A stretch of DNA of 64,000 nt from contig NZ_CP022372.1 in assembly GCF_002220095.1 (NCBI RefSeq), positions 3,010,501 through 3,074,500 of the forward strand, given 5' to 3'. The stretch comes from Bosea sp. AS-1 (GTDB lineage: Bacteria > Pseudomonadota > Alphaproteobacteria > Rhizobiales > Beijerinckiaceae). The notes under the pieces are model-generated. The model was not told where the DNA came from, ran no database searches, and was given only the letters and a program-made list of their open reading frames with translations. Each line of letters begins with the position of its first letter. Within the stretch, counting starts at the first letter, position 1. The position numbers and the translations under genes were made by a program. This document shows, piece by piece, positions 1 to 11,269 of the stretch.

Positions 1-449
1 GCGGCGTCGGCGTTCTCATCCGCGATCTTCGAGAAATACTCGAAAGCCTTGAGATCATTGGTTGGGACGCCATCACCACCGGCATACATCCGGCCGAGCT
101 TGTACTGCGCAGTCAGATGCCCCTGCGAGGCGGCGTATTCGAGCGCACGAACGGCGCCAACCTGATCGCCAGCGGAGGAGTCCCGCATCCAGGCTCGCAG
201 CGCATCGCGCGCACTGCTGAACGGCACGAGAGGCAACGCGCTATGAGCAGTCGGCGTTTTCGGCGTCGGAGCGACAATGGCGTCGTCAGGCCCGGCGGCA
301 TGCGGCGAATCCGGCTCCGGCAGGGCGATTCCGGGAATCGGCCTTGGCGGCAGCGGTGGCTGCCCGTTGGCAAAGTCCTGTGCCCGAAGAGCCTGCGGCG
401 CGCCGAGCAACAGCAACATGCATGCTATGGTTACGTCAGATATCCGCAT
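1..449 (-). CDS. Sel1-repeat (SLR/TPR-like) exported protein, C-terminus cut by the window edge
   Basis: Reading on the minus strand from an ATG at 449, the product opens with a signal-peptide-like stretch (MRISDVTIACMLLLLGAP, then an ALRAQ cleavage-like site). A proline-rich linker follows, then alpha-helical repeat sequence with Sel1 hallmarks: AVRALEYAASQGHLTAQYKLG and RMYAGGDGVPTNDLKAFEYF. Sel1 repeats are protein-protein interaction solenoids, often in periplasmic or envelope proteins of alphaproteobacteria. The gene leaves the window at base 1, so its full length is unknown. Its start overlaps the end of the 436-735 gene by 14 bases, which suggests co-translation. The function is not determined; export is inferred from the N-terminus only. 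Confidence 0.75.
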   Translation of the reverse strand, partial: MRISDVTIACMLLLLGAPQALRAQDFANGQPPLPPRPIPGIALPEPDSPHAAGPDDAIVAPTPKTPTAHSALPLVPFSSARDALRAWMRDSSAGDQVGAVRALEYAASQGHLTAQYKLGRMYAGGDGVPTNDLKAFEYFSKIADENADA

Positions 450-735
450 AGCAATGGGTTTCGCCCGCCCTTCCTGGGTGAGTCAGGGCACCGCCTCCGG
501 CAGGGCCGAGCTTGCGCGCGTCCTTCAGCCGCGCTTCGGTATGATCGTCAGCCTTCCTCAGCGTCCGACCATCACGACGCTCTCCAAGTTCGGCATCAGA
601 AAGGCGGACTGTGAGCTTTCCTGTGGTGGCGTCATATTCAGACGACAGGACGGCGCGAAGCAGGGAAACGCCAGCCGAACCCGCGTCGATCGCAAGGCCC
701 GGCTCCCCCCACTCGTCGAACACACGCGTATTCAT
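436..735 (-). CDS. Hypothetical protein, 99 aa, overlapping the Sel1-repeat gene
   Basis: An ATG at 735 is preceded by an AGGA ribosome-binding site nine bases upstream and opens MNTRVFDEWGEPGLAIDAG. The product is charged and hydrophilic, with no membrane segment or signal peptide. It has a conspicuous acidic/basic middle (LSDAELGERRDGRTLRKADD). The stop lies inside the start region of the Sel1-repeat gene, as in a translationally coupled pair. I do not recognise a family. The support is the overlap geometry, the RBS and protein-like composition; it could still be a spurious ORF. Confidence 0.5.
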   Translation of the reverse strand: MNTRVFDEWGEPGLAIDAGSAGVSLLRAVLSSEYDATTGKLTVRLSDAELGERRDGRTLRKADDHTEARLKDARKLGPAGGGALTHPGRAGETHCYADI

Positions 736-1019
736 CGCCACTCGTCCTGTCCCCCCAGACTGGCACGGCCGGAACCTGCCATGTCGACCGGGGCCGCTGC
801 AACGCCGACCCTGAAACCCCGTCCCGCCCCGCTGGATGGCGCCGGCAACGGCACGACGTTTCAATTTGTCTATATCTCAAAGACTTAATGTGCCCTTTTG
901 CTGGGCGTCCTTTGTGGCGGCTTCGCGGCGAGCGCGTGCATCCACCGGCCCGCCAGAGCGTTCCCGTCACAGTGTTGCAGCGATGTCACGAAAACTTCGG
1001 CGCCGAAAACCGGCGTGCG

Positions 1020-1601
1020 TCAGAGCACCATCGGCAAGACGAAGAATCCACCGACCACGATCGCGAGCAGGGTCAGCGCGGCCATGGGCAGGTGCTTCTC
1101 GATGAAGATGCGGATGTCGTCGCCGTAGAAGCGTAGCGCCAGCGCGATCATCAGGAAGAAGCTCGCCCGCGAAACCACCATGCCGACCGTGAACTTCCAC
1201 AGGTCGAAATGCAGGAAGCCCGACATGATCGTGACGATCTTGAACGGGATCGGCGTCAGCCCCTTGGTGACCAGCACCCAGAACCAATAGTCCTGCGAAG
1301 TCGCGATGAGATGGGCTGCCTTTTCCTGCAGGCCGTAGATGCCGATCAGCCAGGCGCCGAGCGAGTCATAGAGCAGGAAGCCAATGCCGTAGCCGACATA
1401 GCCGCCGAGCACGGCACCGAGCGAGCAGATACCGGCATAGAACAGGGCGCGATCCGGCCGGGCGATGCACATCGGCAGCAGCAGCGGAATCGGAGGCAGC
1501 GGGCTGATCGAACTCTCGACGAAGGTCAGCGCAAACAGCAGCCAGGGCGCAGCCGGGTGCGAGGCGTAGGAAACACACCAATCATAAGCTCGTTTGAGCA
1601 T
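1020..1601 (-). CDS. YqaA/DedA-like (VTT domain) inner membrane protein
   Basis: The 193-aa product from ATG 1601 opens MLKRAYDWCVSYASHPAAPW. It has about five hydrophobic segments, a re-entrant-like region around FVESSISPLPPIPLLLP, and a conserved GLTPIPFKIVTIMSG segment. These are typical of the VTT/SNARE-associated superfamily, short YqaA branch. Characterised members of this superfamily are linked to membrane lipid handling or cation/proton transport; the substrate here is unknown. A longer reading frame starts upstream at 1715, but its extra N-terminus is arginine-rich and unlike the family, so I chose 1601. It lies downstream of valS on the same strand, separated by a hairpin. Confidence 0.85.
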   Translation of the reverse strand: MLKRAYDWCVSYASHPAAPWLLFALTFVESSISPLPPIPLLLPMCIARPDRALFYAGICSLGAVLGGYVGYGIGFLLYDSLGAWLIGIYGLQEKAAHLIATSQDYWFWVLVTKGLTPIPFKIVTIMSGFLHFDLWKFTVGMVVSRASFFLMIALALRFYGDDIRIFIEKHLPMAALTLLAIVVGGFFVLPMVL

Positions 1602-1675
1602 GATTCTTGCTCTGCCGATCCTGTCTGCCGCCACTGTGTGCATGGCGGAACTGCGCCGTGCGCATCTAAACGATG

Positions 1676-1707
1676 TCCGGGGGAGAAGGCGAGTCTTCTC
1701 TCCCGGA
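1676..1707 (-). terminator. Hairpin between valS and the VTT membrane gene
   Basis: A 13-bp stem (1676-1688 with 1695-1707, one mismatch) closes a six-base loop. It sits 46 bases past the valS stop on the minus strand. There is no clean U-run after it, so it is either a weak intrinsic terminator or a 3-prime-end stabilising structure for valS mRNA. Confidence 0.45.
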
Positions 1708-1752
1708 AGGGTCAATTTGACGACAAGCTCGTGGCCGCAATGCGGTGGCGGC

Positions 1753-4572
<2,820 letters not shown>

Positions 4573-4870
4573 CGCATCGCTCGAACGCAGAAAGGCCGGG
4601 GAACCTGCCCCGGCCGGAAAATCACTGGCCAAAAGGTCTCGCCGTCTTAAGAGCGCATGCGAAGGGCACGCGTCAACGTTTTCGATGACATCCCACTCAC
4701 GGCGACCGTCAAACCGTACTCGGGCGAGGCTCGATCACTGAGCAGAGAGACTGATCCAGAATGCGGAAACCGGCGTCGGGGCGCCGGCAGAATCGGCATC
4801 ACTCGAACGCCACAGGGAACCTCGAGCGTCGCGAATGGTTGCAACGGCAGGTCAGCGAAGGGAGAACGGC

Positions 4871-4933
4871 ATGCCGCGCAATGATCGGGATCGCGCACGG
4901 GCGCAACGGGACGCCTTGAGGGCGGCGACATGA
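4871..4933 (+). CDS. Possible 20-aa leader ORF
   Basis: The short ORF MPRNDRDRARAQRDALRAAT begins five bases after a good GGAGA ribosome-binding site. It ends in an ATGA overlap with the start of the 80-aa ORF at 4930. It is very basic (seven Arg). The RBS and overlap suggest it is translated and coupled to its neighbour, but no family is recognisable. The 298 bases between the valS start and this ORF show no other gene. Confidence 0.35.
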   Translation: MPRNDRDRARAQRDALRAAT

Positions 4934-5172
4934 AACTGCTGGTGCACGCCCTCGGCGCCTGGGTCACGGTCGAAGCCGCGTCGGGTCGCTATCCGCGCCC
5001 GCTGGCAATTGGCTTGACGATGCTGGTCTCCCGCCTCGGCGCGCCAACCGCTGCGCTCGCTCTGGCGGGCTTCGCCCTCAAGAGACTCGATGAGGCCGGC
5101 GCTTTCGAGGGGTTGCGGAAGCCGGTACGCCGGACAAGCACCCGCACGCGCCGCCTTGTGAAATCCAGTTAG
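4930..5172 (+). CDS. Small hypothetical protein, 80 aa, one hydrophobic stretch
   Basis: The ATG at 4930 has its own GAGGG site about seven bases upstream and also overlaps the 20-aa ORF by ATGA. The product opens MKLLVHALGAWVTVEAASGR. It has a mildly hydrophobic, Ala/Leu-rich centre (LGAPTAALALAGFALKRL) and a very basic tail. The stop overlaps the convergent popZ stop by four bases. Function unknown; the compact fit between valS and popZ favours a real gene. Confidence 0.5.
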   Translation: MKLLVHALGAWVTVEAASGRYPRPLAIGLTMLVSRLGAPTAALALAGFALKRLDEAGAFEGLRKPVRRTSTRTRRLVKSS

Positions 5173-5756
5173 TTGCGGCCGCCGCGCGCGACCCGCTCGA
5201 TCTCAGCCCGCACGAGGCGCTCGACCATGGACGGCAGATTGTCGTCGAGCCACGTCTTGAGCATCGGCTTGAGCATATCCTTGACCAGATCCTCCAGCGT
5301 GCGGGCATTGTTGCTGAGCACGGTGTTGGCAAGCTGCCCGAAAGCACTGGTGACGGCAGAGCTCGCCTGATCCGACAGGAGGCTGGCCATGTCGACAGTC
5401 TGCAAGGCCGGTTCCGGCCGGGCGGCTACGGCAGGCGTCGGTTCGGCTGGAGCGACTGCCGCGGGCGCAGCCGGCTCCTCGGGTTCCTCGGCCTCGCGGA
5501 AGTCGACGTCAGACTCGGTCTCAGCTTCAACTGGAACGGCGGGAGCGGGAACCGGTTCGACGGCCGGGGCCGCAACGAAGGCCGCTTCCGTCCCGAGATC
5601 CAGAACGTCATCGTCGAGAGAAGCCGCCTCCGGCTCGGGCGCGGGGGTCTCTGCCTCGGCTTCTGCCGGCTTGGCTTCATCGTCGGAAATGATCCGACGG
5701 ATGGAGGCCAAGATCTCCTCCATCGACGGTTCATTGGGCTTGGCTTGCGCGTTCAT
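5169..5756 (-). CDS. popZ: Polar organizing protein PopZ (DUF2497)
   Basis: The 195-aa product has the PopZ architecture. The short conserved N-terminal helix is MEEILASIRRIISDDE (residues about 12-27). A long acidic, Pro/Glu/Ala-rich disordered spacer follows (about 30-115). The conserved C-terminal helical oligomerisation region reads LEDLVKDMLKPMLKTWLDDNLP, then MVERLVRAEIERVAR. In Caulobacter and rhizobia PopZ forms a polar condensate that anchors the chromosome origin via ParB and recruits polar regulators. It lies between tolC and valS, its usual neighbourhood. The ATG at 5756 is the only sensible start. Confidence 0.92.
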   Translation of the reverse strand: MNAQAKPNEPSMEEILASIRRIISDDEAKPAEAEAETPAPEPEAASLDDDVLDLGTEAAFVAAPAVEPVPAPAVPVEAETESDVDFREAEEPEEPAAPAAVAPAEPTPAVAARPEPALQTVDMASLLSDQASSAVTSAFGQLANTVLSNNARTLEDLVKDMLKPMLKTWLDDNLPSMVERLVRAEIERVARGGRN

Positions 5757-5940
5757 GGCAGTCCGGACCGTTGGGCACCGCGCGCGCCGATGGAATCAAC
5801 GCCGCTCCACAGCGCAGTATTCCATGAGACTCCGGCCAGACAAGGCGGCAAAGCCTTCCCCCACAGGAGAAACCGGCGCTGTTGCCCTTGAGTCCCAGAT
5901 GCGCCAGCGCTCTACCGCGCCGGCGCCCGACCAGTGCGGC

Positions 5941-7353
5941 TCAGCGACCGTCCGGGGTCTGCGTGCCCCAGAGCTTGTCCTTGACCTGATCGTAGTGCTG
6001 CCGCGCGTCGTAAGTCGCGGTCTTCAGCCTCAGCGTCTGCGCCGAGAGCTTGCCGACTGCCGAGAGCACGGCATAAGAGGCGACAACGCGGTCGCGCTGC
6101 GCCGTGACCAGCGTAGAACGGGCGCTCACCAGTTCCTGCTGGGCGTTGAGGACGTCAAGCGTGGTCCGCTGGCCGACCTTGGCCTCCTCGCGCACACCGG
6201 CCAGTGCGGTCGATGCTGCCTCGACCTGCGCCTGGGCCGCAACGATCTGCGCCTTCGCCGCCTCGAGACCGCCCCAGGCCGAAATGACCGCGGCGCGTAC
6301 CGTGTCGCGCTGTGTGTCGACCTCGATCCGGCGCTGTCCGGCCGTTTCCTTGGCCTGGCGCGTCCGAGCGTAAATCTGCCCGCCTTCATAGATCGGGATG
6401 GTCAGCGCGCCGACGATGCTCGCCGACAGGCGATTGTCACCATAATACTGGCTGTCGTAACGCCGCTGCACCGAACCGGTGATGCCGAAGGTCGGGCCGA
6501 GATCGGCTTCCGTGACCTTCACCTGCAGCTCGGCCACGTCCACGCCGTGGAGCGCGGCAACGATCGCCGGGTGGTTGGAAAGCGCCTGGTTGAGCGCCGT
6601 CGGCAGCGATTTCGGCAACAGGCTCTCGACCGGGCGGCCGGGGGCCAGAGAACGCGGCTCGATGCCGACGTTCTGGCGATAGCGCGCCACCGACGTCTTC
6701 AGATTCGATTCGGCGAGAATCGCCTGCGACTGGGCCGAGGACAGGCGCGCTTCGGCCTGCGCGACGTCGGTGCGGGTGACTTCACCGACTTGAAATCGAT
6801 CGCGCGTCTGGCGCAGCTGCTCCTCGAGAACCTCGACGTTGTTGCGATTGAGATTGAGGATAGCCGTGTCGCGCAGCACGTTCATATAGGAGGTCGCGGC
6901 GTCGAGCAGCACATTCTGCTCGGTATTGCGCAACGTCTCGCGCGCGCCCAGCACCTGCGATTCGGACTGGCTGATCGCGCTGCGGGTCTTGCCGGAATCG
7001 AAGATGTTCTGGGTGACCTGGACGCCGGCACCGCGCGGCGCAAGGCGCGAGTTGATGCTGGCGTGGTAGGGCGACGTGCTCGCGAAAGCCGGAACTTCCG
7101 ACTGGGTGATGCTGGCACCGATATCCGCCGAGGCGGTGATCTTGGGCCGATAGCCGGCGCGCGCCTGCGGAACATTTTCATCGGTGGCGCGTACTGAAGC
7201 ACGCTGGGCATTCAGAGTCGGATTGCCGGAATAGGCCCGTGCCAGCGCAGCGTCCATCGTCTGCGCGGCCGCGGACCCGCTACCGGCCAGCAGTACTGCC
7301 AGGACGGTGCCGACCCCGTATCCGAAAGCCTTCTTGTCGATTCGTCTTTCCAC
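5941..7353 (-). CDS. tolC: TolC-family outer membrane efflux/secretion channel
   Basis: The 470-aa product starts at GTG 7353 with a GAGAGG site six bases upstream. A signal peptide ends near GSGSAAAQ. The mature part has the duplicated TolC layout: MDAALARAYSGNPTLNAQRASV for the first helical hairpin and LSNHPAIVAALHGVDVAEL for the second, with long Gln/Ala-rich coiled-coil segments. TolC trimers form the outer membrane duct for type I secretion and RND efflux. No inner-membrane or adaptor partner is adjacent, so it probably serves several systems. Downstream of pcm and upstream of popZ on the same strand. Confidence 0.95.
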   Translation of the reverse strand: MERRIDKKAFGYGVGTVLAVLLAGSGSAAAQTMDAALARAYSGNPTLNAQRASVRATDENVPQARAGYRPKITASADIGASITQSEVPAFASTSPYHASINSRLAPRGAGVQVTQNIFDSGKTRSAISQSESQVLGARETLRNTEQNVLLDAATSYMNVLRDTAILNLNRNNVEVLEEQLRQTRDRFQVGEVTRTDVAQAEARLSSAQSQAILAESNLKTSVARYRQNVGIEPRSLAPGRPVESLLPKSLPTALNQALSNHPAIVAALHGVDVAELQVKVTEADLGPTFGITGSVQRRYDSQYYGDNRLSASIVGALTIPIYEGGQIYARTRQAKETAGQRRIEVDTQRDTVRAAVISAWGGLEAAKAQIVAAQAQVEAASTALAGVREEAKVGQRTTLDVLNAQQELVSARSTLVTAQRDRVVASYAVLSAVGKLSAQTLRLKTATYDARQHYDQVKDKLWGTQTPDGR

Positions 7354-7512
7354 AGGACGCCTCTCGTGCGCACTACAAGTCGCGCCCAGGCATCGCCCCA
7401 GCCTCGGCAGAAGTGATCATTTGTACCTGTCCCGGAGCCATCCGCCAACAGCAGTAGGGGCTCCCGAACAGGTTTCCGTGAGCAGGTGCCGCAAAAATGC
7501 GACACTGCGACA

Positions 7513-8151
7513 TCAGAAAACGAAGGCCGGAGGGCGCCGGAATTCGGCGAGTTCAGGCGCCGCGGCATCGAAAACGGTCCGTCCGGCGACTACCTCGCCC
7601 GACTTCTGGTAGAGTTTCACGCGGGCGGAACGTCCGATCCCCTCCACCACGATCAGGCGCCCTTCCTGCCGCAGCAGCGAAAACAGATTCTTCGGCTCGA
7701 CCTCGCAGGCGCCGCTCACCAGAATCGCATCGAAGGATCCTTTCGCGGGCTCCTTCTCGGCGATCGCAACCCGGCTCCCGGCTGCGGTCAACGCGGCGAC
7801 AGCCAGCCCGCGCGCCGCGTCATCGGGCTCCCACAGCGTCGCCTTCATGCCCATCCGGTCCATCAGCGCGGCGCCGTAGCCAGTGCCGCCGCCATATTCG
7901 AGTGCATCCTCGCCCGGCTGAAGATCGAGCACCTGGATCATGCGCGCGATCACCATCGGGGTCATCAGCGCCCGCCCGGTGCCGGGCAACTCGATCGACT
8001 GGTCGAGATAAGCCAGATAAGCCAGATTCTCCGGCACGAAGACCTCGCGCGGAACCTCGTCCGCCGCCGTCAGCACGGCCCGGTCCGTGACGTCATAGGT
8101 CCGCAACTGGCAGTCGACCATGTTGCGGCGAAGCCCGGTGAAACCTTGCAT
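7513..8151 (-). CDS. pcm: Protein-L-isoaspartate O-methyltransferase family protein
   Basis: This SAM-dependent enzyme family methylates isoaspartyl residues in damaged proteins. The product (212 aa) has the PCMT order: LRRNMVDCQLRT, then VPREVFVPENLAYLAYLDQ, then the SAM motif LEYGGGTGYGAALM where classical Pcm has an IGTGSGY-like sequence. In place of the classical motif after the substrate loop it has ALMTPMVIARMIQVLDL. It is the shorter rhizobial Pcm-like form always found upstream of tolC, and catalysis on isoaspartate has not to my knowledge been shown for that branch. Start ATG 8151 follows GGAGAG at eight bases. Confidence 0.88.
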   Translation of the reverse strand: MQGFTGLRRNMVDCQLRTYDVTDRAVLTAADEVPREVFVPENLAYLAYLDQSIELPGTGRALMTPMVIARMIQVLDLQPGEDALEYGGGTGYGAALMDRMGMKATLWEPDDAARGLAVAALTAAGSRVAIAEKEPAKGSFDAILVSGACEVEPKNLFSLLRQEGRLIVVEGIGRSARVKLYQKSGEVVAGRTVFDAAAPELAEFRRPPAFVF

Positions 8152-8394
8152 GCCTTGAACTCTCCGTCTGCACCGCCGCCCGGCCGCAGCTTCGAGGCCA
8201 TCTCGCCAGAAGCCCGGCACGGCAGCGCCGCTCATGGCAGCTTTCTGTTCGAGCGCGGCGCAAAAGGCAAGCGGCCTCGCTTGCGCCCAACGCATCCCGC
8301 GCCCTTCCGCACAGGCGGCACCGTGCGACAAGGCCCGGCAGCAGCCAGAAAACGAAAGGGCCCGGCGGATGTCGCGCCGAGCCCTCGAATTCGC

Positions 8395-8469
8395 TGGCTC
8401 CCGGAGCAGGATTCGAACCTGCGACCAATCGATTAACAGTCGATTGCTCTACCGCTGAGCTATCCGGGA
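8395..8469 (-). tRNA. tRNA-Asn (anticodon GTT)
   Basis: The minus strand folds as a standard cloverleaf: acceptor TCCCGGA (8469-8463) pairing with TCCGGGA, a TAGCTCAGCGGTAGAGCA D-arm, an anticodon arm with GTT in the loop, and the GGTTCGAATCC T-arm. The discriminator is G, and the CCA end is encoded (8397-8395). Confidence 0.97.
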
Positions 8470-8635
8470 ACGGTGGCCGGGGTAATAGCGGCGTGATCCG
8501 GACTGCGCAAGCCCCTTGTGACGGCAAAACACATCTTCATGCTGCGGGAGCGAAACATGCTCTGGCGGGTTGCGGCGCGGTCGGCTTGTGGGTATAGGCG
8601 CTGTCGCGAGAGCGGCTCTGCCGCCTTCGCCGGAA

Positions 8636-8709
8636 GGCCTCGTGGCGGAGTGGTTACGCAGAGGACTGCAAATCCTTGCACCCCGGTTCGATTCCGGGCG
8701 AGGCCTCCA
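8636..8709 (+). tRNA. tRNA-Cys (anticodon GCA)
   Basis: The acceptor stem GGCCTCG/CGAGGCC, a GGCGGAGTGGTTACGCA D-arm, an anticodon loop with GCA and a GGTTCGATTCC T-arm give a complete cloverleaf. The discriminator U73 is the cysteine identity base. CCA is encoded at 8707-8709. Confidence 0.97.
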
Positions 8710-8824
8710 AATTCTCCCTAGAACCGATCGCTGTGCTCCGGAGTTTGTGACCGGAGAAAGGGCATGCGTGTCGCGTCGCACGGCACGATTCCGTTTCGCC
8801 TGTCGTGCGCACTGACGAGCTCCC

Positions 8825-10279
8825 ATGACGAAACGCAGCCTGCACTGGTTCCGGGACGATTTGCGGCTCGCAGACAACCCCGCGCTCTGTTGGGCGGCGG
8901 AATCGGAAACCGTTTACTGCGTTTACATTTTGGATGAAGGCAGCAGCCGCAGGCCGCTCGGCGGCGCATCGCGTTGGTGGTTGTCACGCTCGCTCGATTC
9001 CCTGTCTGCCGCTCTGGCGCGCAAGGGTGGCCGGCTTGATGTGTTGCGTGGAGATCCGGCAATACTCCTGCCGACCTTTGCAGAAGCCACGGCCGTCGAG
9101 CGCGTTACCTGGAATCGCCGCTATGATGCCGCTTCCATCGCGCTGGACATGCAACTCAAGGAGCGGCTCTCGGAGACCGGCATCGAGGTCAGGAGCTTCA
9201 ATGGCAGCCTGCTGAACGACCCCTGGCAGATCACAAGCCGGGTCGGCCAGCCGATGAAGCTCTTCACGCCCTATTGGCGCGCGGCGCGCGAGCGCGGCGA
9301 ACCCGCACCAGCCTTACCGGCACCCGCCCGCATTCCCGCCGCCGTGCGACCTGTTTCCCTCGAGAACGAGATACTTGGGCTGGAAGAACTCGCCCTTGAA
9401 CCGACCAAGCCAGATTGGGCTGGCAGTCTGCGGCAAAGCTGGACGCCCGGCGAAGACGGTGCGCGCAAAAGGCTCGACAATTTTCTCGGCGAATCTCTTG
9501 GCGGCTACGCCGAAGGGCGGGACAGGCCAGATCGCCTCTCGACCTCGCGGCTGTCACCGCATCTGCGCTTCGGCGAGATCAGCCCTCGTCAGATCTGGCA
9601 TGCTCTGGGAATCGCGCGCGAAACCGGGGAGGCTGCAGGCACCGCCGCCGATGCCGACAAGTTTCTGTCGGAACTCGGCTGGCGCGAATTTTCCTACCAC
9701 CTGCTTTTCCACAATCCCGCGCTCGCCACCCGCAATTACGACGAGCGCTATGATTCCTTTCCGTGGCGACCGGATGCGGTGGCCTTGCGGCGCTGGCAGG
9801 CCGGTCAGACTGGGTTTCCGCTGGTCGATGCCGGCATGCGCGAGCTCTGGACGACCGGTTGGATGCACAACCGCGTGCGAATGGTCGTGGCTTCTTTCCT
9901 GATCAAGCACCTCTTGCAGGATTGGCGTGCCGGCGAAGCCTGGTTCTGGGACACGCTGGTCGATGCCGATCCGGCCAACAATGCCGCGAGCTGGCAGTGG
10001 GTGGCAGGTTCCGGGGTCGATGCCGCGCCTTATTTTCGAATCTTCAATCCCGTAACGCAGGGCGAAACGCACGATCCGGATGGAAGCTACATCCGGCGAT
10101 GGGTGCCGGAACTGGCAAAGCTCTCCAGCAAGGATATCCATCAACCTTGGAGAGCCTCGCCCGAGGCGCAGAGAGAAGCGGGCGTCCGAATCGGCGAGAC
10201 CTACCCTGCCCCGCTGATCGACCTCGCTTTCGGGCGCCAGCGCGCGCTTGCCGCCTTTTCGACGATTCGCAATCGCTGA
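8825..10279 (+). CDS. phrB: Deoxyribodipyrimidine photo-lyase (cryptochrome/photolyase family)
   Basis: This flavoenzyme splits UV-induced cyclobutane pyrimidine dimers using blue light. The 484-aa product has the N-terminal Rossmann antenna domain (RSLHWFRDDLRLADNPAL) and the C-terminal helical FAD domain. Diagnostic FAD-domain motifs are TSRLSPHLRFGEISPRQ, GWREFSYHLL, FPLVDAGMRELWTTGWMHNR and DADPANNAASWQWVAGSG; the double Asn in the last is typical of bona fide photolyases. It looks like the class I CPD type. It is a lone gene after tRNA-Cys, convergent with the SDR gene only seven bases away. CPD specificity is inferred. Confidence 0.93.
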   Translation: MTKRSLHWFRDDLRLADNPALCWAAESETVYCVYILDEGSSRRPLGGASRWWLSRSLDSLSAALARKGGRLDVLRGDPAILLPTFAEATAVERVTWNRRYDAASIALDMQLKERLSETGIEVRSFNGSLLNDPWQITSRVGQPMKLFTPYWRAARERGEPAPALPAPARIPAAVRPVSLENEILGLEELALEPTKPDWAGSLRQSWTPGEDGARKRLDNFLGESLGGYAEGRDRPDRLSTSRLSPHLRFGEISPRQIWHALGIARETGEAAGTAADADKFLSELGWREFSYHLLFHNPALATRNYDERYDSFPWRPDAVALRRWQAGQTGFPLVDAGMRELWTTGWMHNRVRMVVASFLIKHLLQDWRAGEAWFWDTLVDADPANNAASWQWVAGSGVDAAPYFRIFNPVTQGETHDPDGSYIRRWVPELAKLSSKDIHQPWRASPEAQREAGVRIGETYPAPLIDLAFGRQRALAAFSTIRNR

Positions 10280-10286
10280 TTCCGAT

Positions 10287-11090
10287 TCAGCTCTGGCGCC
10301 GCGCTAAGTGGCCAATCAGCGCGAAATACACCGGATAGGGCAATATCCGAGCCACCTTCAGCATCCAGGCGAGGCGGCGCGGGAACGTGATCTCGAAGCC
10401 CCCGCGCTCAAAACCGTCGACGATTCGTCTGGCGCCGTCCTCTACGCTCATCAGGAAAGGCATGGCAAAGCGGTTGCGCCGCGTCATCGGCGTATCGACG
10501 AAGCCCGGATTAACCAGCTGTAGCCGAATCCCCATGCGTCGAGAATCCAGATACAGGGCCTCGCAAAGATGGATCGCTGCCGCCTTAGAGGCTCCATAAG
10601 CAGCCGCGCTGATCACGCCGCGATAGCCGGCGAGCGAGGCATTGACGGCGATCTGCCCCCGCCCTCGCGTCATCATGCGCCCCAGCGCCGCCGACAACCC
10701 TTTGGCGACACCGAACAGATTGATCCTCATTGCCAGCTCGACACCCTCCAGATCGACCGGGCTACCCTTCGTACCGGGGGCGATTCCGGCATTGAGAAAA
10801 GCCAATGCGATCGGGCCATGGATGCTTTCGATGGCCTCGGCGAGGCCCTCCATTCCTTGTGCGTCGGTCACGTCGCCGACATGGGCGACGATTCGTCCAG
10901 ATAACCCTTCCGCTTCGCGCGCGACGGCTTCAAGCGCCTCCACCCTGCGGGCGGTGATCGCGACCGTCCAACCGCGCCGCGCGAGCTCGATCGCGACAGC
11001 CGCCCCGATTCCGGAGCTTGCGCCTGTGATCCAGGCGACGCCGTCCTGCGGTTTCATGCGTGGCAAGGACATCGCGGCGCCCCGGTTCAT
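10287..11090 (-). CDS. Short-chain dehydrogenase/reductase (SDR)
   Basis: The 267-aa NAD(P)-dependent oxidoreductase has the classical SDR set: TGASSGIGAAVA for cofactor binding near the N-terminus, LAFLNAGIA, a catalytic Ser in NASLAG, and the YGASKAA Tyr/Lys pair. A hydrophobic C-terminal tail (ILPYPVYFALIGHL) hints at membrane association, as in SDRs acting on lipid substrates. The substrate is unknown. The start at 11090 follows a GGGAGGG site; a second ATG 18 bases on has none. Confidence 0.88.
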   Translation of the reverse strand: MNRGAAMSLPRMKPQDGVAWITGASSGIGAAVAIELARRGWTVAITARRVEALEAVAREAEGLSGRIVAHVGDVTDAQGMEGLAEAIESIHGPIALAFLNAGIAPGTKGSPVDLEGVELAMRINLFGVAKGLSAALGRMMTRGRGQIAVNASLAGYRGVISAAAYGASKAAAIHLCEALYLDSRRMGIRLQLVNPGFVDTPMTRRNRFAMPFLMSVEDGARRIVDGFERGGFEITFPRRLAWMLKVARILPYPVYFALIGHLARRQS

Positions 11091-11269
11091 CGTCCCTCCC
11101 CTCTAGAGGCTAGCAGGCAGGGTCAAAAGCGGCGGGCCGCCCCCATCCCCGCTATCCTTGTTCTGCTCCCCCACCCGCGCCTGCCTGCTACTCGCCAGAG
11201 GAGTGGCACGGCGCCGAGGATCGGTGCAGTCTGGGCGGCGAAAGATTATCGCAACGAGATGACGAGCCG

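Noticed and set aside
5389..7197. A 602-codon plus-strand frame opposite popZ and tolC
   Set aside because: It spans two recognisable minus-strand genes and has low-complexity composition caused by their codon bias.
8395..8709. Integration site at the tRNA-Asn/tRNA-Cys pair
   Set aside because: No integrase nearby and no second copy of the tRNA 3-prime ends in the window.
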